The position numbers were made by a program, and so were the translations under genes. The notes under the pieces were generated by a model. That model was not told the origin of the DNA, searched no databases, and saw only the letters and a program-made list of their open reading frames with translations. From Virgibacillus salexigens (GTDB lineage: Bacteria > Bacillota > Bacilli > Bacillales > Amphibacillaceae): DNA of 64,000 bases. The stretch covers positions 930,001 through 994,000 of the forward strand of contig NZ_BNEO01000002.1 of NCBI RefSeq assembly GCF_014905415.1. Direction: 5' to 3'. This document shows, in pieces, positions 27,359 to 36,953 of the stretch. How positions within the stretch are numbered: position 1 is the stretch's first letter; each line of letters begins with the position of its first letter.

Positions 27359-28501
27359 TTACTTAACTAGTCGCTTTACTATCTTCGCAACACGTTCAGC
27401 AGCTTCTTTAATATTCTCTGGTGTATTAGCTTGTCCAAAACTAAAGCGAATCGAATTTGTTGTACATTCATGCGCTTTGCCAAACATAGCAGTTAATACA
27501 TGTGAAGGCTCTACAGATCCAGCTGTACACGCACTTCCGCTGGAAGCAGCAATACCTTCTAAATCAAAATTGGTTAACAGCGCTTCGACTTTTGTACCAG
27601 GAAAACTTATATTCACCGTGGAAGCAATACTAGCTTCTATGGCACCATTGACTTCAAAATCGATTCCGTTTTTCTTTAAGATGTTAAGGAATGCTTGTTT
27701 ATAAGATAAATAACGTTCCTTTCGAATTGATTTATTCTCCATAGCTAATTCAACTGCTTTTTGAAAACCTACAATTCCAGCAAGATTCTCCGTTCCAGCG
27801 CGACGTTTTCTCTCTTGCTCTCCGCCAAATTGTAAACTATTTAACTTCACCTTCTCATTCACATATAGAAAACCAATTCCTTTTGGACCATTTATCTTAT
27901 GAGCGGAAACCGTCAGCATATCAATGCCCATCTTCGTAACATCCAATTCAATTAATCCAAAGGCTTGTACAGCATCTGTATGAAAATATGCTTGGTGCTT
28001 CTGTAATAATTCGCCAACCTTTTCAATTGGTTGAATAACACCTGTTTCATTGTTTACATACATAATCGAAACAAGGATGGTAGCATCTGTTAACGCTTGA
28101 TTTACATCTTCTACATTAATTCTCCCATCTTGGTTAACTGGTAAATAGGTTACCTCAAACCCTTCCTGTTCTAATCTTTCCATCGTATGCAGTACAGCAT
28201 GATGTTCCTGCGCAGTAGTAATGATATGGTTTCCCTTTTGTCGATTAGCTAATGCTGTGCCAATAATAGCAAGATTATCTGCTTCTGTACCCCCACTAGT
28301 AAATACAATCTCTTTCTCACTAGCATGAATGCTTCGAGCCAATGTAAGCCGTGCTTCATCTAATAATCGTCTTGCCTTCCTTCCAAATGAATGAACACTA
28401 GATGGATTACCAAATACATCCTTTTCCACCGTGTACATTGCATCTAATACTTCAGAGTGAATCGGGGTCGTTGCAGCATGATCCAAATAAATTTGTTCCA
28501 T
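27359..28501 (-). CDS. yrvO: Cysteine desulfurase YrvO (NifS/IscS type)
   Basis: A PLP enzyme of 380 residues that takes sulfur from cysteine. It opens MEQIYLDHAATTP; the PLP lysine is in SAHKINGPKG near residue 203 and the catalytic cysteine in SSGSACTAGSVEPSH near 325. Its place directly before mnmA marks it as the sulfur donor for tRNA 2-thiolation (YrvO in B. subtilis) rather than for Fe-S clusters. cymR lies upstream on the same strand. Confidence 0.94.
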   Translation of the reverse strand: MEQIYLDHAATTPIHSEVLDAMYTVEKDVFGNPSSVHSFGRKARRLLDEARLTLARSIHASEKEIVFTSGGTEADNLAIIGTALANRQKGNHIITTAQEHHAVLHTMERLEQEGFEVTYLPVNQDGRINVEDVNQALTDATILVSIMYVNNETGVIQPIEKVGELLQKHQAYFHTDAVQAFGLIELDVTKMGIDMLTVSAHKINGPKGIGFLYVNEKVKLNSLQFGGEQERKRRAGTENLAGIVGFQKAVELAMENKSIRKERYLSYKQAFLNILKKNGIDFEVNGAIEASIASTVNISFPGTKVEALLTNFDLEGIAASSGSACTAGSVEPSHVLTAMFGKAHECTTNSIRFSFGQANTPENIKEAAERVAKIVKRLVK

Positions 28502-28534
28502 TGTTTATCTTTTCCTTCCTCAAACAATTACCAT

Positions 28535-28954
28535 TTAAATATAAAACATATACGCATCTTGTGGCTGGTCATTATTATGTTCTGCTAAATCCTTTAGCGT
28601 AGTCGTATCTAACACATTCTTGACAGCATCTCGAATTCGTAACCATAATGCTTGCTTTGCGGGCTCTTCATCCTCGATTCCTTCAACTGGTGTTATCGGC
28701 CCTTCCAATACACGTATAATATCACCAGCTTTTATTTCTACTGGATCTTTCGCTAACATGTATCCACCATATGCACCACGAATACTCTTAATCAATCCTG
28801 CATTCCTTAAGGGAGAAGCAAGCTGTTCTAAATAATGTTCCGATAATTTATTTTCTTTAGCAATTTGTTTCAGCGAAGTCGGTCCTTTGCCATGTTGTTT
28901 TGCTAAATGAATCATAATTGTTAGTCCATATCTTCCCTTTGTTGATATCTTCAT
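28535..28954 (-). CDS. cymR: Cysteine metabolism repressor CymR (Rrf2 family)
   Basis: An Rrf2-type winged-helix regulator of 139 residues that in B. subtilis works with CysK to repress cysteine uptake and synthesis. The N-terminal MKISTKGRYGLTIMIHLAK and recognition region RNAGLIKSIRGAYGGYMLAK are typical. It lacks the three clustered cysteines of IscR. The ATG at 28952-28954 has GAGGTG six bases upstream; a GTG three codons earlier is less likely. It precedes yrvO and diverges from rarA. Confidence 0.93.
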   Translation of the reverse strand: MKISTKGRYGLTIMIHLAKQHGKGPTSLKQIAKENKLSEHYLEQLASPLRNAGLIKSIRGAYGGYMLAKDPVEIKAGDIIRVLEGPITPVEGIEDEEPAKQALWLRIRDAVKNVLDTTTLKDLAEHNNDQPQDAYMFYI

Positions 28955-29122
28955 CCATGACACCTCAATTTTAATTACGTTCCAATATTACTAATACATG
29001 ATATTATAGCATGGAACGTATTGTTCGTGCATGTTATCGAATTTTACAAGCATTAGCAATCTTGTCTAAAATAAGTAACATGTGAGAAACAGTGTTTTAT
29101 TATAATATAAAGGACGGTATAT

Positions 29123-30400
29123 ATGAAACAAAAACCACTCGCATTTCGTATGCGGCCGGACCATATTGACGAAATTATCGGACAAGAGCATCTAGTAGAA
29201 GAAGGAAAAATTATTCAACGTATGATAGCGGCTGAAAGATTAGCCTCCATGATCCTATTCGGGCCACCAGGAACTGGTAAAACTTCCATGGCTATGGCGA
29301 TTGCGAAAAGTCTAGGAAAGTCAGTAAAAACCTTAAATGCGGTCACCGATAAGAAGAAAGATATGGAAATTGTCGTAGAAGAAGCCAAAATGATGGGACA
29401 AATAGTGCTTATTCTTGATGAGGTACATCGTTTAGATAAAGGAAAACAAGACTTTTTATTACCACATTTAGAAAGTAATTTAATTATTCTAATTGGCTGT
29501 ACTACAAGTAACCCCTACCATTCCATTAATCCTGCTATCCGTAGCAGATGTCATTTATTTGAATTACATCGTTTAACTGCAAAGCATGTAAAGCAGGCAA
29601 TTTACCGAGCGATTTCAGATACAGAACATGGTTACGGAGAAGAAAGGATAACAATCATCGATGAGGCTGCAGAACATTTTGCTTTTAGCGCGAACGGAGA
29701 TATGCGTAGTGCCTTAAATGGTTTAGAATTAGCAGTTGCATCCACACCAGAAAATGAAAATAGAGAAATTGTTATAACTCTAGAAATAGCGGAAGAGTGC
29801 ATGCAGAAGAAAAGCTTTACACATGATAAGGATGGTGATGCCCACTATGATGTGTTATCAGCATTCCAAAAGTCCATCCGAGGCAGTGATGCTGATGCAG
29901 CTCTTCACTATTTAGGTAGATTAATTGAGGCAGGTGATCTAGAAAGTATTGCTCGAAGAATGATAGTAACTGCTTATGAGGATATTGGGCTTGCTAATCC
30001 ACAGGCTGGACCACGAGCAGTTGCTGCTGTTCAAGCTGCGGAAAGATTGGGTTTTCCTGAAGCTAGAATCCCTTTAGCAGTTGTTATTGTGGAACTATGT
30101 TTATCACCAAAATCCAATACCGCCTATAAGGCATTAGATGCGGCCCTTCATGATATTCAACAAGGAAAGAGCGGAGAAGTACCCATTCATCTAAAAGATT
30201 CCCACTATAGTGGAGCGGAAACATTAGGCAGAGGGAATGCGTATAGATATCCACATAACTATGATAATGGTTGGGTATCACAGCAGTACTTACCAGATTC
30301 CATAAAAAATAAGCAGTACTATCAACCAAAAGCTACTGGGAAGTTCGAACAGGCTATTAAACAAGTTTACGAACGTATTCAGAAAGATAAAAAGATTTAA
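29123..30400 (+). CDS. rarA: Replication-associated recombination protein RarA (MgsA)
   Basis: An AAA+ ATPase of 425 residues related to the clamp loader, acting at stalled replication forks. It opens with LAFRMRPDHIDEIIGQEHL; Walker A is FGPPGTGKTSM near residue 50 and Walker B LILDEVHRLDKGKQD near 96. The C-terminal tetramerisation part contains DPRAVAAVQAAERLGFPEA-like sequence near 300. It diverges from cymR and is followed by rsfA on the same strand, with no terminator between them. Confidence 0.95.
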   Translation: MKQKPLAFRMRPDHIDEIIGQEHLVEEGKIIQRMIAAERLASMILFGPPGTGKTSMAMAIAKSLGKSVKTLNAVTDKKKDMEIVVEEAKMMGQIVLILDEVHRLDKGKQDFLLPHLESNLIILIGCTTSNPYHSINPAIRSRCHLFELHRLTAKHVKQAIYRAISDTEHGYGEERITIIDEAAEHFAFSANGDMRSALNGLELAVASTPENENREIVITLEIAEECMQKKSFTHDKDGDAHYDVLSAFQKSIRGSDADAALHYLGRLIEAGDLESIARRMIVTAYEDIGLANPQAGPRAVAAVQAAERLGFPEARIPLAVVIVELCLSPKSNTAYKALDAALHDIQQGKSGEVPIHLKDSHYSGAETLGRGNAYRYPHNYDNGWVSQQYLPDSIKNKQYYQPKATGKFEQAIKQVYERIQKDKKI

Positions 30401-30409
30401 CGTATAAGA

Positions 30410-30491
30410 TTCCACTCCCGAGGTAACAATAAATATAAAAATAGCTAAATCTATTATTTAGTTAACAATAGAAATTACTAAAGGAGTGGAA
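30410..30491 (+). promoter_or_regulatory. Inverted repeat that would hide the rsfA ribosome site
   Basis: TTCCACTCC at 30410-30418, ten bases after the rarA stop, is the perfect complement of GGAGTGGAA at 30483-30491, which is the rsfA Shine-Dalgarno region. The loop is 64 bases and holds an inner palindrome (CTAAAT with ATTTAG) and two copies of TAACAATA. Read-through RNA from rarA could bury the ribosome site. The pairing is seen; the effect is inferred. Confidence 0.5.
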
Positions 30492-30497
30492 AACATA

Positions 30498-31169
30498 ATG
30501 GCAAAAGTAAGACAAGATGCCTGGTCACATGAAGATGATTTATTATTGGCAGAAACCGTATTACGACATATTAGAGAAGGCAGTACACAATTAAATGCTT
30601 TTGAGGAAGTAGGAGACAAGCTTAATCGTACTTCCGCAGCATGCGGATTTCGGTGGAATGCAGAAATTCGCATGAAATATGTTAACGCTATTGATCTTGC
30701 AAAAAGACAACGAAAAGAAAAGAAACGTGCAATGGCAAAAGCTGGGCAGCAAAATACGAGAAAAGCCGTTGTATCTTTACCACAAATTTCGGATAATAGT
30801 GTCACTGCAAATGACAACAACGTAACACCAAGCATCGAAGAAGATACAACGTTAAACATGGATATGGTCATACGATATTTAAAAGACATAAAAAAACAGA
30901 CTATTTCTTCGAATCAATCAAAAGCTTCTCTTGAACAGATGGAAAAGGAAAATAAAAGCTTACAAAACCAAGTAGATACATTGAATAAACAATTAGAACA
31001 AACCAAAGTCCAATTAGAAACCATTCAAGAGGACTATCAAGCATTTATTCAAATTATGGAACGAGCTAGAAAAATGACCGTACTAGATGATCAAAGTTCC
31101 GTGGCAGCGCCCGCATTTAGAATGGATAAAAACGGTAATCTACAGCAACTTGCTCAAGGGTCAAATTAA
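30498..31169 (+). CDS. rsfA: RsfA family prespore transcriptional regulator
   Basis: A 223-residue regulator of the RsfA/YlbO family, in B. subtilis made in the forespore under sigma-F. The N-terminal Myb/SANT-like domain begins AKVRQDAWSHEDDLLLAET and includes RTSAACGFRWNAEIR; a long coiled coil follows (about residues 130-195), then a short tail. The ATG at 30498 has AAGGAG about nine bases upstream. A strong terminator follows. This copy lies between rarA and the 6S RNA gene. Confidence 0.88.
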   Translation: MAKVRQDAWSHEDDLLLAETVLRHIREGSTQLNAFEEVGDKLNRTSAACGFRWNAEIRMKYVNAIDLAKRQRKEKKRAMAKAGQQNTRKAVVSLPQISDNSVTANDNNVTPSIEEDTTLNMDMVIRYLKDIKKQTISSNQSKASLEQMEKENKSLQNQVDTLNKQLEQTKVQLETIQEDYQAFIQIMERARKMTVLDDQSSVAAPAFRMDKNGNLQQLAQGSN

Positions 31170-31177
31170 ATAAAGAA

Positions 31178-31230
31178 AAATCCTAGATGCTAAAAGGATG
31201 CTCTCCTTTCATGCTACCTAGGATTTTTTT
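31178..31230. terminator. Bidirectional terminator between rsfA and the 6S RNA gene
   Basis: AAATCCTAG at 31178-31186 pairs with CTAGGATTT at 31218-31226, with an inner AAAGGA/TCCTTT stem. Seven Ts follow on the plus strand, and a T-rich tail follows on the minus strand, so it can end both rsfA and 6S RNA transcripts. Confidence 0.88.
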
Positions 31231-31235
31231 ATGTA

Positions 31236-31426
31236 TCACAATCCCGATTGTGCCGTCCAGTTTGAAGCTTTGATCCCGCTCTTGGCAGGTGGGTGCTCTG
31301 TTCTATATTTGTTATGCTTCCTCTCATTGGAGGCACGCACGCAATATAGAAACCATTTGCGAGCTCCCATGTTTATAGTTGTTCGGTCAAAACACTTTTC
31401 ATGAACGAACACATCAGGATATGCTT
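31236..31426 (-). ncRNA. ssrS: 6S RNA (BsrA/SsrS type)
   Basis: 6S RNA mimics an open promoter and binds sigma-A RNA polymerase. On the minus strand the 5' segment TCCTGATGTGTTCG (about 31419-31406) matches the start of B. subtilis 6S-1 RNA and pairs with the 3' segment CACAATCGGGA (about 31239-31249) to close the terminal helix. The length of about 190 bases and the position just after aspS agree with B. subtilis. The ends are approximate and I did not fold the central bubble. Confidence 0.85.
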
Positions 31427-31445
31427 TGATTGAATTTGTAAATTT

Positions 31446-31475
31446 ATTTTAACACGTAAACGAATTATATAGCAA
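31446..31475 (-). promoter_or_regulatory. Candidate promoter of the 6S RNA gene
   Basis: On the minus strand TTGCTA (31475-31470) and TAAAAT (31451-31446) lie 18 bases apart. They give a start about 15 bases before the mature 5' end, consistent with a trimmed precursor. The site is short of consensus at -35. Confidence 0.45.
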
Positions 31476-31495
31476 TGATCAACTTAAGAAAACAA

Positions 31496-33271
31496 TTAAT
31501 CTTTTTTAGGATTCAATTGAATGGATAACTCATTTAGCTGTGCTTGGTCTACTTCACTTGGTGCATTGGTTAACAAGTCAGACGCAGATGCTGTCTTAGG
31601 GAATAGAATGGTATCTCTTAGATTGCTTCTGCCTGCTAACAACATAACAATTCGATCTAATCCTAAGGCCACACCGCCATGTGGAGGTGTACCATATTCC
31701 AATGCATCTAGTAGGAAACCGAACTGCTCCCTTGCTTCTTTTTCCGTAAAACCTAACGCTTTAAACATTTCGCGCTGTAATTCTGTTTTATAGATACGTA
31801 CAGAGCCACCGCCAAGTTCAAAACCATTTAGTACTAAGTCATAAGCATTGGCACGAACTGCTGCTGGTTCCGTTTGTATTTTATCCATGTCCTCCTCAAC
31901 AGGAGATGTAAACGGATGGTGCGCAGCAAAATATCTACCCAATTCTTCATCATACTCTAGTAATGGCCAATCCGTCACCCATAAGAAATGAAATGCTGAC
32001 TCATTAATTAATTTCAACTCTTTACCTAATTTTAAGCGAAGTGCACCGAGACTATCATAAACGACGTTTGTTTTATCTGCTACAAATAAAAGCAAATCCC
32101 CATCTTTAGCGTGCGCAGCAGTTAACAATCCTGCCTTTTCCTCATTTGTTATAAATTTAGCAATCGGACCTTTTAATTCATCGCCTTCTACCTTTAACCA
32201 AGCAAGCCCTTTGGCGCCATATACTTTTACAAAATCAGTTAATTTGTCGATGTCTTTCCGCGAATAATTAGCAGCTTGTTGCTCCACATTTAATAAAGCT
32301 ACTTTCCCTCCGGATGCAAGCGCACCTTGGAATACGTTAAAGGTGGAATCTTTTAACACTTCTGAGACATGAATTAGTTCCAGCCCAAATCGGGTATCAG
32401 GTTTATCGGACCCAAATCGAGACATCGCTTCGTCATATGACATTCGTTGTAACGGAAGCGAGATATCGATCCCTTTCACTTCTCTCATGACATATTGCAT
32501 CATTTCTTCTGTCATTTGCATAATTTCATCACTAGTTAAAAATGAAGTTTCAATATCGATTTGTGTAAATTCTGGTTGGCGATCTGCCCGAAGATCTTCA
32601 TCACGAAAACAACGAGCAATCTGGTAATATTTTTCAAAACCACTCATCATAATCAATTGTTTAAACAACTGTGGTGATTGTGGCAAAGCATAAAATTCAC
32701 CATCATGAACACGACTTGGTACCAGATAGTCACGAGCTCCTTCAGGGGTACTTTTTGTTAATATAGGCGTTTCCATTTCCAAAAAATCTCGCTGATCAAG
32801 GAAATCTCGAACTGCTTTTGTAGTTCGATGTCGCAATTTAAACGTTTCTTGTAATGACCCACGTCGCAAATCAATATAGCGATATTTCAATCGTAAATCC
32901 TCTGCTACTTCTGACTCATCTTGAATAGCAAAAGGAGGTGTTTTAGCTTTGTTTAATACAGAAATAGCTGAAACGATGACTTCAATTGATCCTGTACTCA
33001 TTAATGGATTAACTGTTGAAGGATCGCGCTTTACAACCTGGCCATCTACCTCTACTACATACTCGCTTCGTACGGTTTCAGCCACTTGTAATGCTTGTGC
33101 CGAATGATCTGGATTAAAAACAATTTGAACGAGACCCGATTTATCACGAAGATCAATAAAAATCAGTCCTCCTAAATCACGTCGTTTTTGCACCCATCCT
33201 TTTAGTCGTACAAATTCACCTACATTCGCTTCTTCAAGCGTTCCTGCCATTTTACGTTGTTGTTCACTCAT
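31496..33271 (-). CDS. aspS: Aspartyl-tRNA synthetase
   Basis: A class II synthetase of 591 residues, bacterial type. The N-terminal OB-fold recognises the anticodon ([16 protein letters not shown] near residue 18). Motif 2 is [16 protein letters not shown] near 220, the bacterial GAD insertion spans about 290-420, and motif 3 is [16 protein letters not shown] near 530. It overlaps hisS by four bases and is under the same T-box leader. 6S RNA lies downstream. Confidence 0.97.
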   Translation of the reverse strand: MSEQQRKMAGTLEEANVGEFVRLKGWVQKRRDLGGLIFIDLRDKSGLVQIVFNPDHSAQALQVAETVRSEYVVEVDGQVVKRDPSTVNPLMSTGSIEVIVSAISVLNKAKTPPFAIQDESEVAEDLRLKYRYIDLRRGSLQETFKLRHRTTKAVRDFLDQRDFLEMETPILTKSTPEGARDYLVPSRVHDGEFYALPQSPQLFKQLIMMSGFEKYYQIARCFRDEDLRADRQPEFTQIDIETSFLTSDEIMQMTEEMMQYVMREVKGIDISLPLQRMSYDEAMSRFGSDKPDTRFGLELIHVSEVLKDSTFNVFQGALASGGKVALLNVEQQAANYSRKDIDKLTDFVKVYGAKGLAWLKVEGDELKGPIAKFITNEEKAGLLTAAHAKDGDLLLFVADKTNVVYDSLGALRLKLGKELKLINESAFHFLWVTDWPLLEYDEELGRYFAAHHPFTSPVEEDMDKIQTEPAAVRANAYDLVLNGFELGGGSVRIYKTELQREMFKALGFTEKEAREQFGFLLDALEYGTPPHGGVALGLDRIVMLLAGRSNLRDTILFPKTASASDLLTNAPSEVDQAQLNELSIQLNPKKD

Positions 33272-34554
33272 AATTGATTTCCTCCTAAAAGCTTTGCCTT
33301 CATGACGTCTACCACCTCTGAAAGTGGGATATTTTCTTGATTGCCTGTTTTCATTTCACGTACCGCAATATGCTGTTGGTTTAATTCATCCTCACCCAAA
33401 ATTAATACGTACTTCGCTTCATAACGATCAGCTGCTTTGAACTGCCCTTTCATTTTTTTGGATTGATAATCTTTGTCTACTTGAATTCCATGGTTGCGCA
33501 GATTGTGCACAAGACGAACCGCTTCTTTTTCTGCTTGTTCACCAACAGCAATACAATAACAATCTAACGAAGAATCGACAGGAATCTCCCGCTGTTCTGC
33601 TTCCAATGCCATTAATAAACGTTCTAATCCCATTCCAAATCCAATTCCAGGAGCATTTGGACCACCAAGTTCCTCAACAAGACCATTATAGCGACCACCG
33701 CCTGCTAATGTCGTAATTGCACCAAAGCCATCTGCTTCACTCATAATTTCAAATGCAGTGTGATTGTAATAATCAAGTCCGCGTACAAGATTTTTATCAA
33801 CATGGTATTCAATCCCCATTAAGGTTAGGTATTCTTTTACTTTTTCAAAATAGCACTGTGATTCATCATTCAAATAATCAAGGATGGAAGGAGCTGTTTT
33901 CATTGCTGGATGTTCACGATCCTTTTTACAATCAAGAATTCGAAGCGGATTCTTCTCTAAGCGCATTTGGCAATCACCGCAAAGCTCATTCTTATGTGGA
34001 GTAAAGTGATCAATTAAAGCCTGACGGTGATTCTCTCTACTCTCTTTATCTCCTAGTGAATTGATAACCAATTTTAAAGAAGTTAATCCCATTTCCCGAT
34101 AGCATGTCATTGCTAAATCGATAACTTCAGCATCCACAGCGGGATCCGCACTTCCTAATACCTCAACTCCAAATTGATTTAATTGCCGCATACGTCCTTT
34201 TTGCGGTCGTTCATATCGAAACATTTGAGCAAAGTAATATAATTTTACGGGTTGGTTAACCGAACCATATAATTTATTTTCTACAAAAGAGCGTACTACA
34301 GAGGCCGTTCCTTCTGGACGTAGGGTAATACTTCTCCCACCGCGATCTTCAAAGGTATACATTTCTTTTTGTACAATATCTGTAGAATCCCCTACGCCAC
34401 GTTGAAATACTTCCGTATGTTCAAACAAAGGTGTGCGAATTTCATGAAAATGGTATCTATTACATATTTCTTTTATTTTAGCCTCAACAAATTGCCACTT
34501 ATTAGCATCTTGCGGAAGTATATCAGCTGTTCCCCTCGGTGCTTTATAACTCAT
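33268..34554 (-). CDS. hisS: Histidyl-tRNA synthetase
   Basis: A class II synthetase of 428 residues. It opens [13 protein letters not shown]; motif 2 is [19 protein letters not shown] near residue 112, the histidine motif [14 protein letters not shown] lies near 258, and motif 3 is [15 protein letters not shown] near 305. It is the first gene of the hisS-aspS operon, translationally coupled to aspS by a four-base overlap, and is preceded by a T-box leader. Confidence 0.97.
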   Translation of the reverse strand: MSYKAPRGTADILPQDANKWQFVEAKIKEICNRYHFHEIRTPLFEHTEVFQRGVGDSTDIVQKEMYTFEDRGGRSITLRPEGTASVVRSFVENKLYGSVNQPVKLYYFAQMFRYERPQKGRMRQLNQFGVEVLGSADPAVDAEVIDLAMTCYREMGLTSLKLVINSLGDKESRENHRQALIDHFTPHKNELCGDCQMRLEKNPLRILDCKKDREHPAMKTAPSILDYLNDESQCYFEKVKEYLTLMGIEYHVDKNLVRGLDYYNHTAFEIMSEADGFGAITTLAGGGRYNGLVEELGGPNAPGIGFGMGLERLLMALEAEQREIPVDSSLDCYCIAVGEQAEKEAVRLVHNLRNHGIQVDKDYQSKKMKGQFKAADRYEAKYVLILGEDELNQQHIAVREMKTGNQENIPLSEVVDVMKAKLLGGNQL

Positions 34555-34654
34555 ATCATAACCCCCTAGTTAAGTTTTCGTATTTCAACCAGATACTGTC
34601 TGTTACTGGCAAATTTAGAGTAACAACTACTTGCCAAACCCATCGTTAAAAACA

Positions 34655-34920
34655 TAAAAAACTCCCGTCCCTTCAAAAATGAAAAGGGACGAGAGTTACC
34701 CGCGTTGCCACCCTAGTTGATACAAATTATGTATCCGCCTTTACACAGTTAACGCCTGCAAAACGTTTATACCTACTCTTTTCGATATAAAGCCTCTTGA
34801 ATGTCTTTCATTGGACCAAATTGCAAAAATGCTTCCAGCCAGTGACATTTTTTCTCTGTCCATTTGGGCACCAATTACTTTTTCCGTCATCGGTTCATTT
34901 CTATTCGTAATTATGAATGT
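34655..34920 (-). ncRNA. T-box riboswitch of the hisS-aspS operon
   Basis: On the minus strand the T-box core AGGGTGGCAACGCGGG (around 34698-34713) is followed by a terminator (CTCTCGTCCCTT with AAGGGACGGGAG and a T-run). Upstream the stem I region has an AGAGA element and a distal hairpin (AAAAATG with CATTTTT). A CAT triplet occurs 3' of that hairpin, suitable for tRNA-His, but the specifier was not confirmed by folding. Confidence 0.92.
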
Positions 34921-34925
34921 ATATT

Positions 34926-34954
34926 ATATTAAGCTTTCCTTCGGATTATGTCAA
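34926..34954 (-). promoter_or_regulatory. Sigma-A promoter of hisS-aspS, overlapping the upstream stop codon
   Basis: On the minus strand TTGACA (34954-34949) and TAATAT (34931-34926) are 17 bases apart. The TGA inside the -35 hexamer is also the stop codon of the small HTH gene at 34951. Confidence 0.85.
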
Positions 34955-35124
34955 GCACGATTAATTTTTTTCTTTAACATTTTTACCTCACCCAAAGAAA
35001 TCCCTAATTCTTGCGCTATCTCCATATGACTTGTATTACCTTCTAATTCCATAAAACGATGTAGGTTTACCCCAAATACTTGATTATGATTATGAGCGTA
35101 CCATTGTTTTTCCGGCGATCGCAT
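34951..35124 (-). CDS. Small helix-turn-helix protein (YrzK-like)
   Basis: A 57-residue protein beginning MRSPEKQWYAHNHNQVFG, with a predicted helix-turn-helix near its end (HMEIAQELGISLGEVKMLKKK, only the core cited). The ATG at 35122-35124 is chosen since AAGGAGG lies seven bases upstream; an upstream in-frame start adds 15 residues without a ribosome site. Its place before hisS matches yrzK of B. subtilis. Whether it binds DNA is unknown. Confidence 0.8.
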   Translation of the reverse strand: MRSPEKQWYAHNHNQVFGVNLHRFMELEGNTSHMEIAQELGISLGEVKMLKKKINRA

Positions 35125-35250
35125 ACAAAAACCTCCTTCTTGAATAACTATAGTTTTGCCTAATAGCAAACTTTTTATTATACTGAAAAGAGGATTTTGA
35201 TCGTAACAACGCCACGCATAACAACGATTCGTTGTACAAGGAGGTACTTA

Positions 35251-36303
35251 ATGGCGGTAGCAAAACAATTTTTATTATCCAGTATCCTATTGTGTATTGT
35301 TTTTGTTCCCTCTATTGCTTTTGCTAAAAATGGCAGCATTTCTGGAAATAATGTAAACATTCGAAGTGGACCTGGAACAAATTTTGGTGTCATTGATCAA
35401 GCTAATGAAGGTGAACATTATCCAATTATTCAGGAAAAGGGAGAATGGATTGAAGTCCAGTTATCAAATGGAACTGGCTGGATTATCAATTCTTACATTG
35501 ATATTAGCCACCCTCAAGAATCAGAAGCAACAACAAGTGTCTCGCCACCATCCACAATAACAATCGCAAATAATCATACGCAAATTCGGAGTGGACCATC
35601 CACTGATGAACCAATCGAACATTTTGCGAAAAAGGGCAGCGTATTTAATGTATTATCTGTAGATGGAGATTGGTATGAAATCCAAAACGATGAAGTACAT
35701 GGATATCTATTGCAAGCATTAGCAGATCCAATTAATTTGCCTACTGCCAGTCGTTTTTTTAATAAAACAATTGTTATTGATGCAGGTCATGGCGGTAGAG
35801 ATGTAGGAGCTATTGGGGTAGCAGAAACGTTTGAGAAAGACATTGCATTACTTACTGCCATGGAGTTGAAACAAGAATTAACCATGCTAGGTGCTGATGT
35901 AAGACTTACCCGTACAAGTGATGAATTTATTCCATTAGGAAGTCGAATAAGTTTTAGTAATTTGGTTGCTACGGACGCTTTTATCAGTATTCATTATAAC
36001 AGTGTTCCAGAGTCTCCAACAGTTTCAGGTATTGAGACATATTATTATCAGGATTACAATGATGGTTTAGCCTCTCAGATCCAATCAGAATTAGTTAAAG
36101 CAACAGGCGCAAACGATCGTGGAACTTCATTTGGCGACTTTCTCGTTTTACGACAGAGCTTAAAAGCTTCTGTATTACTGGAGCTTGGATTTATTTCTAA
36201 TCAGGAACAAGAATCCTTGCTTGATACAACAGCCTATCAAAAAAAACTAGTATCTGGTATTGTAAATGGCCTAGCTAGTTACTTTGCATCTAATGAACGA
36301 TAA
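35251..36303 (+). CDS. Secreted N-acetylmuramoyl-L-alanine amidase with two SH3 domains (YrvJ-like)
   Basis: A cell-wall hydrolase of 350 residues. The start at 35251 has AAGGAGG six bases upstream. A signal peptide (AVAKQFLLSSILLCIVF, cut after AFA) is followed by two bacterial SH3 domains (NVNIRSGPGTNFGVI near residue 32; TQIRSGPSTDEPI near 110) and an Amidase_3 domain (VIDAGHGGRDVGAIG near 173, IHYNSVPES near 247, LLELGFISNQEQE near 312), with the usual zinc ligands. In B. subtilis yrvJ sits at this place but with more SH3 repeats. Confidence 0.92.
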   Translation: MAVAKQFLLSSILLCIVFVPSIAFAKNGSISGNNVNIRSGPGTNFGVIDQANEGEHYPIIQEKGEWIEVQLSNGTGWIINSYIDISHPQESEATTSVSPPSTITIANNHTQIRSGPSTDEPIEHFAKKGSVFNVLSVDGDWYEIQNDEVHGYLLQALADPINLPTASRFFNKTIVIDAGHGGRDVGAIGVAETFEKDIALLTAMELKQELTMLGADVRLTRTSDEFIPLGSRISFSNLVATDAFISIHYNSVPESPTVSGIETYYYQDYNDGLASQIQSELVKATGANDRGTSFGDFLVLRQSLKASVLLELGFISNQEQESLLDTTAYQKKLVSGIVNGLASYFASNER

Positions 36304-36318
36304 AGCCAGAACAAAAGG

Positions 36319-36369
36319 ATCCGAACTAGTATCCGAGCAATTATATTCGGAAAGTAGTTCGGATTTTTC
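36319..36369 (+). terminator. Terminator of the amidase gene
   Basis: ATCCGAACTA at 36319-36328 pairs with TAGTTCGGAT at 36355-36364, followed by TTTTTC. The inner bases can form a smaller stem (TCCGA with TCGGA). Confidence 0.85.
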
Positions 36370-36472
36370 TATCGTTCTTTTTTAGAAGGGCGATTCCTGC
36401 CATAAGAAATGGATAGCCTCGTCTGTGAGACATAAAACAATAAATTAGCGTGACGCAAGTCGGCCACTCGTT

Positions 36473-36919
36473 TTATTTTTCATGACTGTCAATAAGTAAT
36501 GTGACAGGACCAGCGTTTGTAAGTTCCACATTCATCATTTCTCCGAATTCACCGGTTTGTACCTCTACTCCTTCTGCCTGCAACAATTGATTAAAATACT
36601 GGTATAAAACAGCTGCATCGGAAGGTTTAGCAGCTCTCATGAAATTGGGTCTTCTTCCTTTTCTAGTATCTCCGTACAGTGTAAATTGGGAAATAGATAA
36701 AATACTTCCGCCAACGTCTTTTAGGGACAAATTCATTTTTTGATTTACATCTTCAAAAATTCGCAAGTTGATGATTTTATTAACTAAATAACTTGCATCA
36801 TCTTTCGTATCCTCATGGGTGACACCAAGTAACACTACTAACCCTGAACCAATCTGACCGATAATTTCATCATTCACAGAGACACTTGCTTGTGTAGTTC
36901 GTTGAATTACTGCTTTCAT
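36473..36919 (-). CDS. dtd: D-aminoacyl-tRNA deacylase Dtd
   Basis: Dtd removes D-amino acids from mischarged tRNAs. The 148-residue protein has both family motifs that form the chirality-checking pocket: [17 protein letters not shown] near residue 78 and NAGPVT near 136. It follows relA by 34 bases on the same strand, the order found in most Firmicutes. Bases 36370-36472, between it and the amidase terminator, hold nothing recognisable. Confidence 0.96.
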   Translation of the reverse strand: MKAVIQRTTQASVSVNDEIIGQIGSGLVVLLGVTHEDTKDDASYLVNKIINLRIFEDVNQKMNLSLKDVGGSILSISQFTLYGDTRKGRRPNFMRAAKPSDAAVLYQYFNQLLQAEGVEVQTGEFGEMMNVELTNAGPVTLLIDSHEK

Positions 36920-36953
36920 TGAAATACTCCTTTATAGAACTCCAATACTACGG

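Noticed and set aside
30458-30889. 143-codon open frame on the minus strand opposite rsfA
   Set aside because: It is a shadow of the rsfA reading frame, with no start signal and an odd cysteine- and serine-rich translation.
31238-31256. Self-complementary CACAATC/GATTGTG considered as a stand-alone terminator
   Set aside because: The loop would be only two bases; the sequence is better explained as the 3' arm of the 6S RNA closing helix.
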